Origin: Phaseolus vulgaris
Taxonomy: Eukaryota; Streptophyta; Magnoliopsida; Fabales; Fabaceae
Direction: 5' to 3'
Assembly: GCF_000499845.2 (NCBI RefSeq)
Contig: NC_023757.2
Span: 186,001-250,000, forward strand
Length of the DNA stretch: 64,000 bases
Position 1 is the stretch's first letter; the number at the start of each line of letters is the position of its first letter. The position numbers were made by a program, and so were the translations under genes. Positions 1 to 9,732 of the stretch are shown here, one piece after another. The notes beneath the pieces were generated by a model that saw only the letters and a list, made by a program, of their open reading frames with translations, made no database searches and was not told the DNA's origin.

Positions 1-177
1 TAGAAGAGGGGTTAGCAAATTAGTTGATGGTTTGTACTAGAATTTGGGCTTATGTTACTGATGTCTAGAATTTTAAACTTAAACACTAATATGAAAAGTA
101 TTTTGGTCAGGAGTTTTTAAATCATGATTCTCCCTTTTCCATTTTACTTATGATTCTTCTGCTTTTGAACAAACTAG

Positions 178-1098
178 GGTTGTTGAGAGGTCCAACCTTG
201 CAGCTTTGGAGTTCTTGATGTCCAAGCAACCACGAGGCAACGTAAGAGTAGGAGCAGCTCACACAGCAGGTGCTCGTGTTGCTAACATATTTGTAGATGT
301 GGAGAAGTTTCAGAGTAGATTTCAGGAAAAAGCTTCTAAGTCTTCTAAGGTTAGCTTGAAATGCAATGGGGAAGCAAGAATGAACATAACAAAATTGTCT
401 TCATTGTGCTAAAACTTCCATGCTTGCATTCCTTACTCAATATTCATTCTCCACTTCATGCATTAACTAGACTGCATTTCTCACAGGAAACAAACCTCCA
501 AAAAGAATCAAGAATGTCAGCAATTCAAGCAATAAGATCAATTTCCAATTGGTTATACTGGCAATCCCCTGGTAGCAGCTCATCAAAATCTGAAAAAAGC
601 ATGACAAGAGTTGTATATAAATTGCCTGAACCTGATATGGGGAAGCTCAGAGATGCAGCTGCAAGGAAGAAAGTCAGAGAAAGCACAAGAACCAAACATC
701 AAGCCCCATTAAATTGCATTCATCCAGAGGATTATTGGACTCCTTCAACTCATGTTCTTCCTTCATCAACCACAACTACTCCAACACCTGAGAAGCCTTC
801 AATTACTACAAAAGGACAGAAAAACACAAAGGAAAGTGATCATGAACTATATGAGAATCAAAATAGCCCTATTAGATGGGGACTACCAATGGTTACTGCA
901 TTGACTGCACTGGTTACAGTTCAAGTACAACACACAGTTGGGTCAACACATGAGTTGCAAGAACATGTGGGTGGTTCTCTTGCTCTGGATATTGTTAATA
1001 GCTCTTGGTTGCAGTGCATGCTGGCAGCAGCTACATGGTATATAATTGGAATGGCAATTACAGAACTTCTGGCCTTAATTGGAAATAAAAATAGATAG
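178..1098 (+). CDS. 3' part of an unrecognised plant gene (last two exons)
   Basis: Two exons can be joined in one frame. The first runs 178-349, preceded by an AG acceptor and followed by a GT donor at 350. The second runs 487-1098, after a TTCTCACAG acceptor, and ends in TAG. The first encodes a segment beginning VVERSNLAALEF and ending EKASKSSK, rich in Ala and Arg and plausibly helical. The second is Ser/Thr/Pro-rich and basic in its first two thirds, with motifs such as KLPEPDMGKL and HPEDYWTP. It ends in a moderately hydrophobic stretch around LQCMLAAATWYIIGMAITELLALI, close to the C-terminus, which could be a tail anchor. I do not recognise the family. An ARM-type helical repeat upstream is possible but cannot be judged from this fragment. 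Earlier exons lie outside the window. The intron phases are consistent, so the gene is probably real. Confidence 0.6.
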
Positions 1099-1790
1099 AA
1101 CTAGTACAAATTAGGTGCTTTAAAGTTTGAAGTTTAGTAGCAAAGATATAGATACAAGTAATAAAGTGTAAGGTATATAAAATTACTCATGAATCACAGT
1201 AGATTATGTATAACAACTTCTCCATTAAGAATTTCATATTTTATCATTTCCACTCTCAGTTTCTTCTTCTTCTAAACCTAAACCCTAAACTCTCAGACTT
1301 GTTGGGATTCAATATTAATCACTTTCGTGCAGCTTTGCCTCCACAGTGACTTTGTTCACTTTCCTTAAGTATGGACAACCAATATTTTGGTGAACGTTTA
1401 TAAACCATATTTTTTTCTTATATTTTGGATATCAGAGTGTGAAAAGTTCAAACAAATATGTTATGTCGGACATACGTATCAGACACTATATTTATATAAC
1501 ATTAGTAGGACACCTGACAATTTTAACATGAATTTAACACAAAGAGAAATATATTAATTTTCTAAAATTTAAATTTATTGTATAACCTTTTTTAAAATGA
1601 TGTTTTGATTATTCTTGAAATTGTATATAAATTTTGACATAATAGTTTTAAAAATAAATAAATATAATAACAAGTAAATTTATAATTAAATAATATAAAA
1701 AATATTAAAAATTGTAATAGTTATATAAAATTGTGGAATTACCTAAAAAAATAAAAGAATGATGTTTCTGAGTTGAGGAAAAGTTTCTCT
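1099..1790. other. AT-rich intergenic stretch with a telo-box-like motif
   Basis: No gene is seen. A CT-rich tract at about 1255-1273 is followed by a telomere-like motif (AAACCTAAACCCTAAAC, 1274-1290). That pairing is common in plant promoters and 5' leaders, so this may be a distal SPT4 promoter element or a leftover leader. The rest (1480-1770) is very AT-rich. Confidence 0.4.
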
Positions 1791-1799
1791 TTGACACTA

Positions 1800-3167
1800 A
1801 AAACAAAATCACATGCATTTGACAATCACTCCTCAGTTAGTTACGCCCCAACCTACACACTTTGTCGTCGACTGCGCCTCGCCGTGTCGCTGCAGCCACC
1901 TGCGAGTTGTGCCACCGCCGCCGTCGCCTGGTTCGTCCTTTTGCGGCTGTCCCGTCGTCCACCCATCGTGGTTCGTCCTCTTTATTTTATTTTATTTTTC
2001 TGTTTGCCCTTGGAGTTTTGCTTTGATATTTTTTTTTAATTTTTATTTGAATTTGAATTTGTATGTTTGTCTTTTATTTATTTTTTTCATTGCAATTGAT
2101 TTTTATTGGTGATGCTTCCGCCATAACGGCTTGCAGTATCTGTTGATTACTTTCACCTTCTACTGTATTTGAATTGGTGATTGCCACATAATGATTTTGT
2201 ATATCATGAGATTAGAATTGGACGCTTAACCTAGATTTTCATAGCTCGAGCCTTAGTGTTCTGAAGAGAAATCATATATTAGATTTCTCATAAAATTTGT
2301 TTGTAGTAGAGAGGTTGGGTGCATGGGATTTCACCTCGGGAAATCATTAGCTAGGCTCAAGGGCACTGTACATTGCCAGCAGTTTACACTCTTAGCTTTT
2401 TTCCTATTGTATAGAACCATTATTGAGTTTGAAATTTCTTGAGCAGCAACCTCACTAACACTATTCCCTTGAGCATCTTTATAAGAAGAGGGATGCACCC
2501 ACATTCACAAAAGAAGAAATCCAAATTATCAACATCAGTGTAATCATATTAGTTGTACCTTCTGAACTGCTTCACATGCAAAGTTTAGATGTCAGTGTTA
2601 TTCGATTCATGAGTTTTGCATATATTATTAGGGAAATTATCAATTTGGTTTGTTATCTTTTGGGTTAAATCTGGTGTAGTCCCTTATCTTTTTAAAAGTT
2701 TCATTTAGTCTTTTGTGTTTCTAAAAGGAGCCAAAATGGTCCTTCTCTCAGTTTAACATACCCGTAAAATAACCCACTCACAGAATATTTATTCAACTGC
2801 TAATGCTTGTTAGTACGTGAGCTAGAAATTGCAAAACAAAAATAGGATTCCGAGATGTAGGTATTTAATTCCATCCAACAGTCATCCCAGTGGTTGAACT
2901 TCCCACTCTGACCTTGAGGACTGCCAGGTAATGATAGTGAGCCCAATGAAACACCCCAAGATGAACACAAAACAGCAGGAGAATAGGCCAAAAGAAAAAT
3001 TGGAAAGCCCATTTGCTATAGAGTTGCATATAATGGATCTGTGGTGTTGTTGTGAGCACTATCTGTTATAATTTGAGGTGTGAATGAAATTCCTTTAGCC
3101 TAATCTTAACTCTTTCTATTTAGCTTACCCTTGTTTTCTATTAGTCTGTCTATTAGTGAGCATACAG
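1800..3167 (+). promoter_or_regulatory. Probable SPT4 5' leader with a leader intron
   Basis: A GC-rich patch at about 1840-1980 stands out from AT-rich surroundings and looks like a plant 5' untranslated region. Its short open frames have no recognisable content. The SPT4 ATG at 3171 is preceded by an acceptor-like CATACAG ending at 3167, which suggests an intron inside the leader. The donor cannot be fixed; GTGATG near 2109 is one candidate. Within the proposed intron, 2650-2760 resembles a common legume interspersed repeat with the phrase GTCCCTTATCTTTTTAAAAG. Confidence 0.4.
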
Positions 3168-3170
3168 AAA

Positions 3171-5733
3171 ATGGCAATTGCGCCCGCACAAATTCCTACT
3201 AGCTTTGGCCATGAGTTGAGGGCTTGTCTTCGTTGCCGCCTTGTCAAAACATACGATCAGGTTTATTACCATTTTAACATTTTTTGTTGCCTTTTTGTTT
3301 TGCTTTTATTTGTTTACACTTTCTGCTTTGTTTCACAGTTCCGAGAGTCAGGCTGTGAGAACTGCCAATTCTTTAAGATGGAAGAAGATCATGAGCGTGT
3401 TGTTGAATGCACTACTCCTAATTTTAATGGGTTAGTTGGTGTCAATTGTTCTTGGTTACAATTTTTTTCTATCAGTACTCATTTTGATTTTCTTCTTCCA
3501 TTTAATTATACAACAGGATCATTTCAGTTATGGATCCCTCTCGCAGCTGGGCTGCCCGATGGTTGCGCATTGGTATGTTCATTCATCTCTTGTTGCGATG
3601 ATCATAATTTTTCCTTGCCCTTATCTTCCAGTTTTCTTTTTCTTTAGAATAAAATATATTTTTGGCCCTCTATCTTTTTACTAAGATTGTTTTGATCCTT
3701 TGACTTTTTAAAAGATTCATTTTGCTCCTTGTATATCTTAATTTTGGGTTAATGTCTTCTGGAAACAGTAATCACTTTTGATTTTGGGGACCAATTTTGA
3801 ACTATTTTTTTTACTGATTCATAAAAATATTTTACTTGAGATTCAATTACATGGAATCTTTGGAAACCAATTAAGGTTTGAATCCGAAGGGGAATAAACA
3901 AGGTGAAAACCTGGTGAAAAAATGTAATTTTCATATTCTTTTAAAAGAAAAAAATGGATCTTTTAAAAGATAAATAACCAAAACCAATTTTAATGAAAAG
4001 ATAAGGGATGAAAAAACATTTTGGCCCTTCTTTAGCAGCATTCTGATGAGATGGGAATAGTAATTTAATATGCATCATTACATTTTTCCTTTTGATTAAG
4101 TTTTTCACCCTTTTCACATTCTTTAACTTTATAATCAAATTTTCAAGATCTAAGACATAATTTCAGAACTCATGAAGCTGTGTGAACTTGAATTTGAATA
4201 AGATGAAATATAATGATGGATGGTGTTCTGTACTTTGTTTGCTTGCTTGCTACTACTACTTTTGTTGTTTGTTAATGTGTTTATATACGTTAGATTGGAT
4301 TATGATAAGCAGCACAAAGATTAAAGGTAAAAGAAAAAACACCGTAGAGATCTGATAATGTGTTTATTTGGTTATTTTGTTAAATTTCATTCCAAGGAAT
4401 CAGCTAAATTATATGCCAAGAAAAGTGACAATAACTTGTAAAGAGAAAAACAGAATGAATGTTTTTTTGTAGACTAAATTTTTATCTACATTGAAAACTT
4501 GTGTTGCTGTAAAGTTATAAAATTTGGTTCTCCTTGAATATGTTGCAGCCAAATTCGCTCCTGGTGTTTATACTCTAGCTGTCTCTGAGGCACTTCCAGA
4601 AGAGATGCAGGTTGGTATATTACTATTTGTATGATGCAGAATTAGATTGCATAATACATTTGTAGTTCCAACTAAAATGAATGCTCATGGATAAAAGATA
4701 ACAAATAAAAAAATGAATCAATTGCAAACCCATAATTAAACTTAAATTGTAGACTTGCAACCTATAAGTCTTAATGAAACTTGCAAATCACCGTGTTATG
4801 CATAAGGTTGAGTGTGAAACTTCAAAAATAAGCTCTAAAGAGCTTATTTTTTTGAAACTCTTCTCCATGATGTTTATAGGCTCAAGTAACTTCTATAGAA
4901 GCCATTACAAAAACTTCATGTGTCATATTTTCATTCCAATGGGGAATAATCATACACAACTTCAAAATTTACTTACAATGGTTGTTAGCTGCAAAAGCAT
5001 CAATTTATAGACTATTTGTCTGTGGTAGCACTCCCAAAATTGAAATGCAATACCACTCCTGTCAGGGCCAGGATGCACAACGCAATCTGTTAGCATTTTA
5101 TCGTGCTTTTGGCTAATCAATAGTCACACACAATCATGCTAAAGCAATGATTCATTACTGAAAATGATGAACTAAGTTGCTTACTCAAACTTGCTCTCCA
5201 ACCAGCAAGAATCACTATATAGACTTCATCATTTGAACTGGTTGGAAATAGTTTGTTACGTCTCCACCATGCATTTCTTGCTAGGGGTTTCATCTCAACC
5301 ATATTTTAACTCTACCTTTATTGTGCCTTCTACCTCTAGTGTACATTGTGGCGATTTATACCAACTTTGTTGGTGTACCAGTTAAAAGTTTCATGTGTAC
5401 TTACTTATAGGACCTGTATTCGATTCCTAAGGAACAAAAATATTAATAATATAATATATGCGATTGAATGCTTTGTTTGTTGAAAATCTCTTTTTTTAAG
5501 CCAAAAATATTAGAAAAGAAGCTCTGAATTTGTGGGTTGGGTTATGTACAACACAGTTTCCTGGGGAGTTCTTATAATGTCTAGTTTCTAGATAGAGGCC
5601 ATTTAAGTAATGAATTGCTTGTTACATTATTATGGAATGATAAGTTTATTTATATAATATTTATCTATTTATTTAATTGCAGGCTATATGCGAGGACGAG
5701 CGTGTGCAATATATCCCCCCAAAACGTTTGTGA
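3171..5733 (+). CDS. SPT4: Transcription elongation factor SPT4
   Basis: Five exons give a 116-residue protein: 3171-3260, 3339-3430, 3517-3572, 4549-4610 and 5683-5733, all with GT-AG introns and matching phases. The protein starts MAIAPAQIPTSFGHELRACL and matches plant SPT4 over its whole length, which is also the usual length. SPT4 pairs with SPT5 to form the DSIF complex, which travels with RNA polymerase II and supports elongation in the nucleus. The zinc finger is visible as CLRC (Cys19, Cys22) and CENC (Cys36, Cys39). The SRSWAARWLRI segment belongs to the SPT5-contacting fold. The C-terminus ends PPKRL. ATG 3171 is chosen because it begins the family's N-terminus; an upstream in-frame GTG lies before the acceptor. 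Introns 3 and 4 contain repeat elements. A second, broken copy of the last exon lies near 8569. Confidence 0.95.
3645..4030. repeat. Foldback-like element in SPT4 intron 3
   Basis: The left part (TTTTTGGCCCTCTATCTTTT near 3658) and the reverse complement of the right part (TTTTGGCCC in reverse at about 4018-4027, with AAGATAAGGGATG before it) resemble each other over about 70 bp with mismatches. The T-rich 'TTTTGGYCCYT...TTTTTAAAAG' wording is typical of legume interspersed repeats. I see no coding sequence and no clear target-site duplication. It is probably an old non-autonomous element in the SPT4 intron. Confidence 0.4.
4674..4806 (+). repeat. Dispersed repeat, copy 1 (SPT4 intron 4)
   Basis: About 130 bp, starting AAAATGAATGCTCATGGATA and containing GCAACCTATAAGTCTTAATG, is repeated in the same orientation at about 33654-33790 with small differences. 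No coding potential is recognised. It is probably a transposable-element remnant. Confidence 0.55.
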
Positions 5734-7040
5734 AACATGTTAACTTTGGTATGACATCCCTTAACACAGATAGAGACCATGTTTGAATTTTCTTAGTGAG
5801 TTTTGTATGAATTCTGAGCACAATGACTTGATTTTCTTTTAATGATACTGAAAAAAGTGGAGATATATATTGGAATTAAAAGGGTATTAAATAGAAAACA
5901 AAAATCCAAGTAATTAAAAAATCCAAGCAATTTTTCTTCCAAATTACCAAAGTTAGTTTTGAAATAAAAATACAATTTAAAAAGATTGTATAGTAGGTGC
6001 TGAATGTTTACACAAGTGTTATGTATGAACTAATTTTTTTTTGTAATTTTTAAAAAATATTATGTTTTTATTTTATAATTTATCTATTTTCGAAATAAAT
6101 AAAAAAAATCTACCTCATAATTTGGGGGAAGAATAGCAACATTTTGGTGCTTTTGCCTTAGAATCTCTGTAGAAATACTATTGAATCTGTATATAAATAC
6201 TATTAGCACTATCGACGAATCATACTAAATTTAACCATTTAAAGAAATCATAATTCTCTATATTTATTATTATTGGTAATAACGAGTCTTTTGGTATAAA
6301 AAAAGTTGTTCTCAAACTATGTGTTATAACTATCTAAATAAGTTTTTTATTATTTGTTCTGTTATATTCAATCTAGTAGAGAGCCTCGTGCTGTGCATGG
6401 ATTCAATTGTTTTGAAACTTTATATTTTTTTTCTAAATTTTCAACAATTAATATTAATATTCTCACATATTGATAATACATGAAAACATAAAATATCAGT
6501 GTAGTGTGTCTAGAATAATCCTCCTCTTACTCTTTGTGATCATCCTTTATTTTTAGAGTTCTTCATCAAAATAATATTTAAAAAATAACAATCATATCTT
6601 TTATTTTTAAAAAATATCACAACAGATTTAAATAATAATAATAATAATATCTTTCATCATCCTCGATTTATTAGTCTATAAGAAAAAAAAATCACTTGAA
6701 TAAAAAAATACTTATTAATCAATATTTCATTAGTTTTTTTTCTTCTAATAATCAAAAATAAATTTGTGTAAGATTAAGGGTAGGAGTTGATTTGCGATTG
6801 TTTATTATAATAGAAAATCATTTTTAATAAGTAATAAGTTTTATAAAAAATTAAGGTTATGATTCTCTTCGGATTTTAATTATTTTGAAAGTGTATAACA
6901 AGCATATAAAGAAAAAAGTTATTATTTAATAAAATAAAACTTAGATGATTTAGCTTTCTACACCTAACAGTTCAAGGACTGTTTCTTCCTGCACCTCTGT
7001 ACCTTCTTCTCTCATTTTCATAAATTTTCGAATTTCCTCT
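5734..7040. other. AT-rich intergenic DNA between SPT4 and DIM1
   Basis: No gene is seen. The first part is presumably the SPT4 3' untranslated region. An (AAT)n microsatellite lies at about 6630-6650. The rest is low-complexity A/T sequence. Confidence 0.5.
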
Positions 7041-7311
7041 TCCTTTATAATATTTCAGATTACGTAATTCGAAAGTTATTTTTCAAATTTGTAATTAGCT
7101 TTCGGGTCCTTTATAATATTTCAGATTACGTAATTCGGAAGTTATTTTTCAAATTTGTAATTAGCTTTCGGATTACATAATCCAGAAGCCATTTTTCATA
7201 TGCATGATTACTTTTTGGATTACATAATTCAGAAGTCTTATTTAGCTTCTGGATTATATAATCTGAAAGTCTGTTTTCAAATGAGTTTTTGGATTACATA
7301 ATCCGGAAACT
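7041..7311. repeat. Array of short interrupted palindromes upstream of DIM1, with a 66-bp tandem duplication
   Basis: The motif GGATTACATAATCC and variants (AGATTACGTAATTC, GGATTATATAATCT, GGATTACATAATTC) recurs about six times. Each pairs GGATTA with TAATCC around two central bases and is usually followed by GAAG or GAAA. The left part is a direct tandem duplication of 66 bp (7041-7106 and 7107-7172) differing at very few positions. The array ends about 190 bp upstream of the DIM1 ATG. A related, more degenerate array is at 46160-46715. Confidence 0.7.
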
Positions 7312-7467
7312 ACTGATGACACAAGAAGGATAAAAATATATTTTCATGTTATGTATGGACAGAAGAAGATATGGAGGTGTAAGAAGAAACAATCCAGTTC
7401 AAGCCCAATGCACCCAATGCAATGTAAAACTCTTGCGTTGCTTCCGAACGCTGAAAGCGAATTTCAG

Positions 7468-7476
7468 TTAGGGTTT
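7468..7476 (+). promoter_or_regulatory. Telo-box-like motif before DIM1
   Basis: TTAGGGTTT, the reverse complement of AAACCCTAA, lies about 23 bp upstream of the DIM1 ATG, in the expected 5' leader. Telo-boxes are known in promoters and leaders of plant translation and growth genes. That it works here is inferred. Confidence 0.4.
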
Positions 7477-7498
7477 CAAGAAAGAGAAGGAGAAGAAG

Positions 7499-8084
7499 AT
7501 GTCGTATCTGTTGCCTCACTTGCACTCAGGCTGGGCTGTTGATCAAGCAATCCTCGCTGAAGAAGAGCGTCTTGTGATTATCCGATTCGGCCATGATTGG
7601 GACGAAACTTGTATGCAGGTAATTTCAATTTCATATCGTGAATTTTGAGTTTCATGCTGTAAATAATGAATTCCTTATTGTGAATGGTGAATTTCAAATC
7701 GATTAAACTGCATATCGTGAACCGTGCTGGTTTTGATTTGAATTGCAATTTTTTGTGATGAAATTGGGAGAATAGATGGACGAAGTGTTGGCGTCAGTAG
7801 CAGAGACTCTGAAGAACTTCGCAGTGATATATCTGGTGGACATAACGGAGGTGCCGGATTTCAACACGATGTACGAGCTCTACGATCCTTCAACTGTTAT
7901 GTTCTTCTTCAGGAACAAGCACATCATGATCGATCTGGGCACTGGCAACAACAACAAGATCAATTGGGCTCTCAAGGACAAGCAGGAGTTCATCGACATT
8001 GTCGAGACTGTTTACCGCGGCGCGAGGAAGGGTCGTGGTCTTGTCATCGCTCCCAAAGATTACTCCACCAAATACCGCTACTAA
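7499..8084 (+). CDS. YLS8: DIM1/YLS8 thioredoxin-like U5 snRNP protein (15 kDa)
   Basis: Two exons (7499-7618 and 7776-8084, with a GT-AG intron at a codon boundary) encode 142 residues, exactly the length of the DIM1/TXNL4A/Dib1 family. The protein is a core part of the spliceosomal U5 snRNP and the U4/U6.U5 tri-snRNP in the nucleus and is needed for pre-mRNA splicing. It has a thioredoxin fold without the redox CxxC motif. Near-invariant landmarks are SYLLPHLHSGWAVDQAI at the start, RFGHDWDETCMQMDEVL across the exon junction, IYLVDITEVPDFN, FFFRNKHIMIDLGTGNNNK and the C-terminal RGLVIAPKDYSTKYRY. ATG 7499 begins the conserved N-terminus. No frameshift or unusual residue is seen, so the gene looks functional. 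It lies only about 1.65 kb from the edge of a large satellite array. Confidence 0.97.
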
Positions 8085-8444
8085 GCTCATCTTATTATGT
8101 ATGTCGTTTTCAAGCAATGATAGTTCATTGCCCTCTTCAACTAGTCTACTTTTAAACACTTTTTTCCCATTATATTTATTATTATGCTGGTAATTGTAAA
8201 CATTATTTGTGTTTTATAGTGTTTTTCAATAATGATTTAGTTTAGAAGTGAAGTCAAGTGGTATTTGGTTTACATCTTTGGATTTTGAAAACCAATCGAA
8301 ACACAAAGCTAAACTACTTTTAGTAAGGGTACACTGTTTAGTTATGCACACGCCTTTGAGTCTTTTGGTGAAAACCTGCTTTATTTTTAGTCTTGGGGCC
8401 TGTGAATAATACAACAGCAATTGCAGTTTTGTCTTAGTTTTCTT

Positions 8445-8622
8445 ACCACACAGTTTAGTGAGGAGTTGGGGTTTTGATAAAGTTCTTTAAAGTACTTATA
8501 ATTTTTGGTTACTAGAAATGAATTGCTTGTTACATTATGGAATGATGAGTTTATTTATCTTTTTGCAGGCTTTATGCGAGGACGAGCATGTGCAATTTAT
8601 CCCCCAAAAACATGTTAACTTT
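8445..8622 (+). pseudogene. Duplicated 3' end of SPT4 (intron 4 end plus exon 5)
   Basis: The last ~120 bp of an intron, an acceptor TTTTTGCAG and an exon-like segment from 8569 (GCTTTATGCGAGGACGAGCA) repeat the real SPT4 intron 4 and exon 5 (5540-5750). They share the intron phrase AATGAATTGCTTGTTACATT and the downstream CATGTTAACTTT. The copy translates as ALCEDEHVQFIPQKHVN. About ten bases including the normal stop codon are missing, so it cannot be a functional last exon. Similarity stops at 8622, and PPR-derived DNA in the opposite orientation begins directly after it. No other SPT4 exons are nearby. Confidence 0.85.
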
Positions 8623-8624
8623 AC

Positions 8625-9470
8625 TCACCACATTGAGTACATATTTATCAGAACTGATAGCACATGTGTGCTATTCTGAAAATTTGTTTTACTTATCATT
8701 TGATGAATTTGTTGTTCCTCTGTAAGACCACCTAAATCACCACAAGCGCCTAAAACGGTCACAAAAGTTCCAGTGTTGGGTTTTAACCCATCAGAAGCCA
8801 GCGTTTTGTTAAATACCTTCACTGCATGACATTCTTCACTTAGTCCAAGTAATGACATTCTTCACTTGGTCCAAGTAATGACATTCTTCACACGCATTTC
8901 ATAAAACAGCTTCTCTGCATGATTTAACTCCCCATTCTGAATGAAACCACATTCCTAACAGGCATCTGATCAAAGAGTCCATGAAACCACATCCCTTTCC
9001 TTCATCTGATCAAAAAGCCTCTGTGCACCATCAACTTTCGGACACTGCACCAAAGTTTTAATGATTGTATTCCAAGAAACCACATTCTTCTCCGGCATTC
9101 TCCTGAACAAGTCCAAAGCCTGCTGTGTGAGGCCATTCCTTGCATACCCATCAATCATTGTGTCCCAAGACACAACATTCCTCAGCGGCATCTCATAAAA
9201 CAACCTCTCAGCTTCCTTAACTTGGTCAAGCCTGATGTACCCTTTAATCATGGCTGTTCAAGTACCTACTTATCATTGTGGTGCACCAACCAATGCCCCT
9301 TTCAAGCATTTTATCGAACACTTTGCGTGCATCGTCGATTTTGCCATTCTCACAGAACATGAAGATTAAGAGATTGCAGCGCTTCATTTCCGAGTGAATA
9401 GCAACTGTGGATGTTAACCTGATAATAGTAACAACACCTTCACTGTGTGTAAACACATCAACAAAAACCC
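8625..9470 (-). pseudogene. Broken PPR gene (PLS-type, like At2g35030)
   Basis: Read on the minus strand, three separate frames carry pentatricopeptide motifs. From about 9456: KIDDARKVFDKMLERG. From 9251: QVKEAERLFYEMPLRNVVSW, then GLTQQALDLFRRMPEKNVVSW and VDGAQRLFDQMKERDVVSW. From 8858: SDGLKPNTGTFVTVLGACGD and EEQQIHQMISKTNF. The order and wording resemble the mitochondrial PLS-type PPR protein At2g35030 from memory. Such proteins bind organelle RNA and take part in its editing or processing. Here frames shift between blocks, several repeats between the second and third blocks are missing, and no E/DYW end is present. The 3' side ends at a stop just beside the copied SPT4 exon. A 26-bp tandem repeat (8827-8892) adds further damage. 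It is a pseudogene. Confidence 0.85.
8827..8892. repeat. 26-bp tandem repeat inside the PPR pseudogene
   Basis: The unit TGACATTCTTCACTTAGTCC plus six bases occurs at 8827-8852 and 8853-8878, with a partial third copy to 8892. The two full copies differ at one base (TTAGTCC against TTGGTCC). Confidence 0.85.
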
Positions 9471-9677
9471 GTTAATGAAGCATGGATTTGGGCTTCGATT
9501 GCGGAGGTGAAGGAGAAAGACAACTTTTTCGTGATTAAGCTCGATGAGAAAAAATGAACAAAATTATTTTCTAGTTCTACACAGATATTGCTACCGAGAT
9601 TTTCTTCAAATAAATTACTGTGAAAATTTCTCTTCTACTTTTTATATCAATTCTTACCCTTTTAAGAAAAGTAATAT

Positions 9678-9679
<2 letters not shown>

Positions 9680-9719
<40 letters not shown>
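9680..9719. repeat. (AT)n microsatellite at the satellite border
   Basis: About 20 AT repeats lie some 13 bp before the first recognisable satellite monomer. Such tracts are fragile and easily recombine, so it may mark the insertion or expansion border. Confidence 0.95.
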
Positions 9720-9724
<5 letters not shown>

Positions 9725-9732
9725 TTTTTGTT

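Noticed and set aside
1773..2112. Frames of 88 and 99 codons in a GC-rich patch
   Set aside because: They overlap in different frames, run into T-rich sequence and have no domain; the patch fits an SPT4 leader better.
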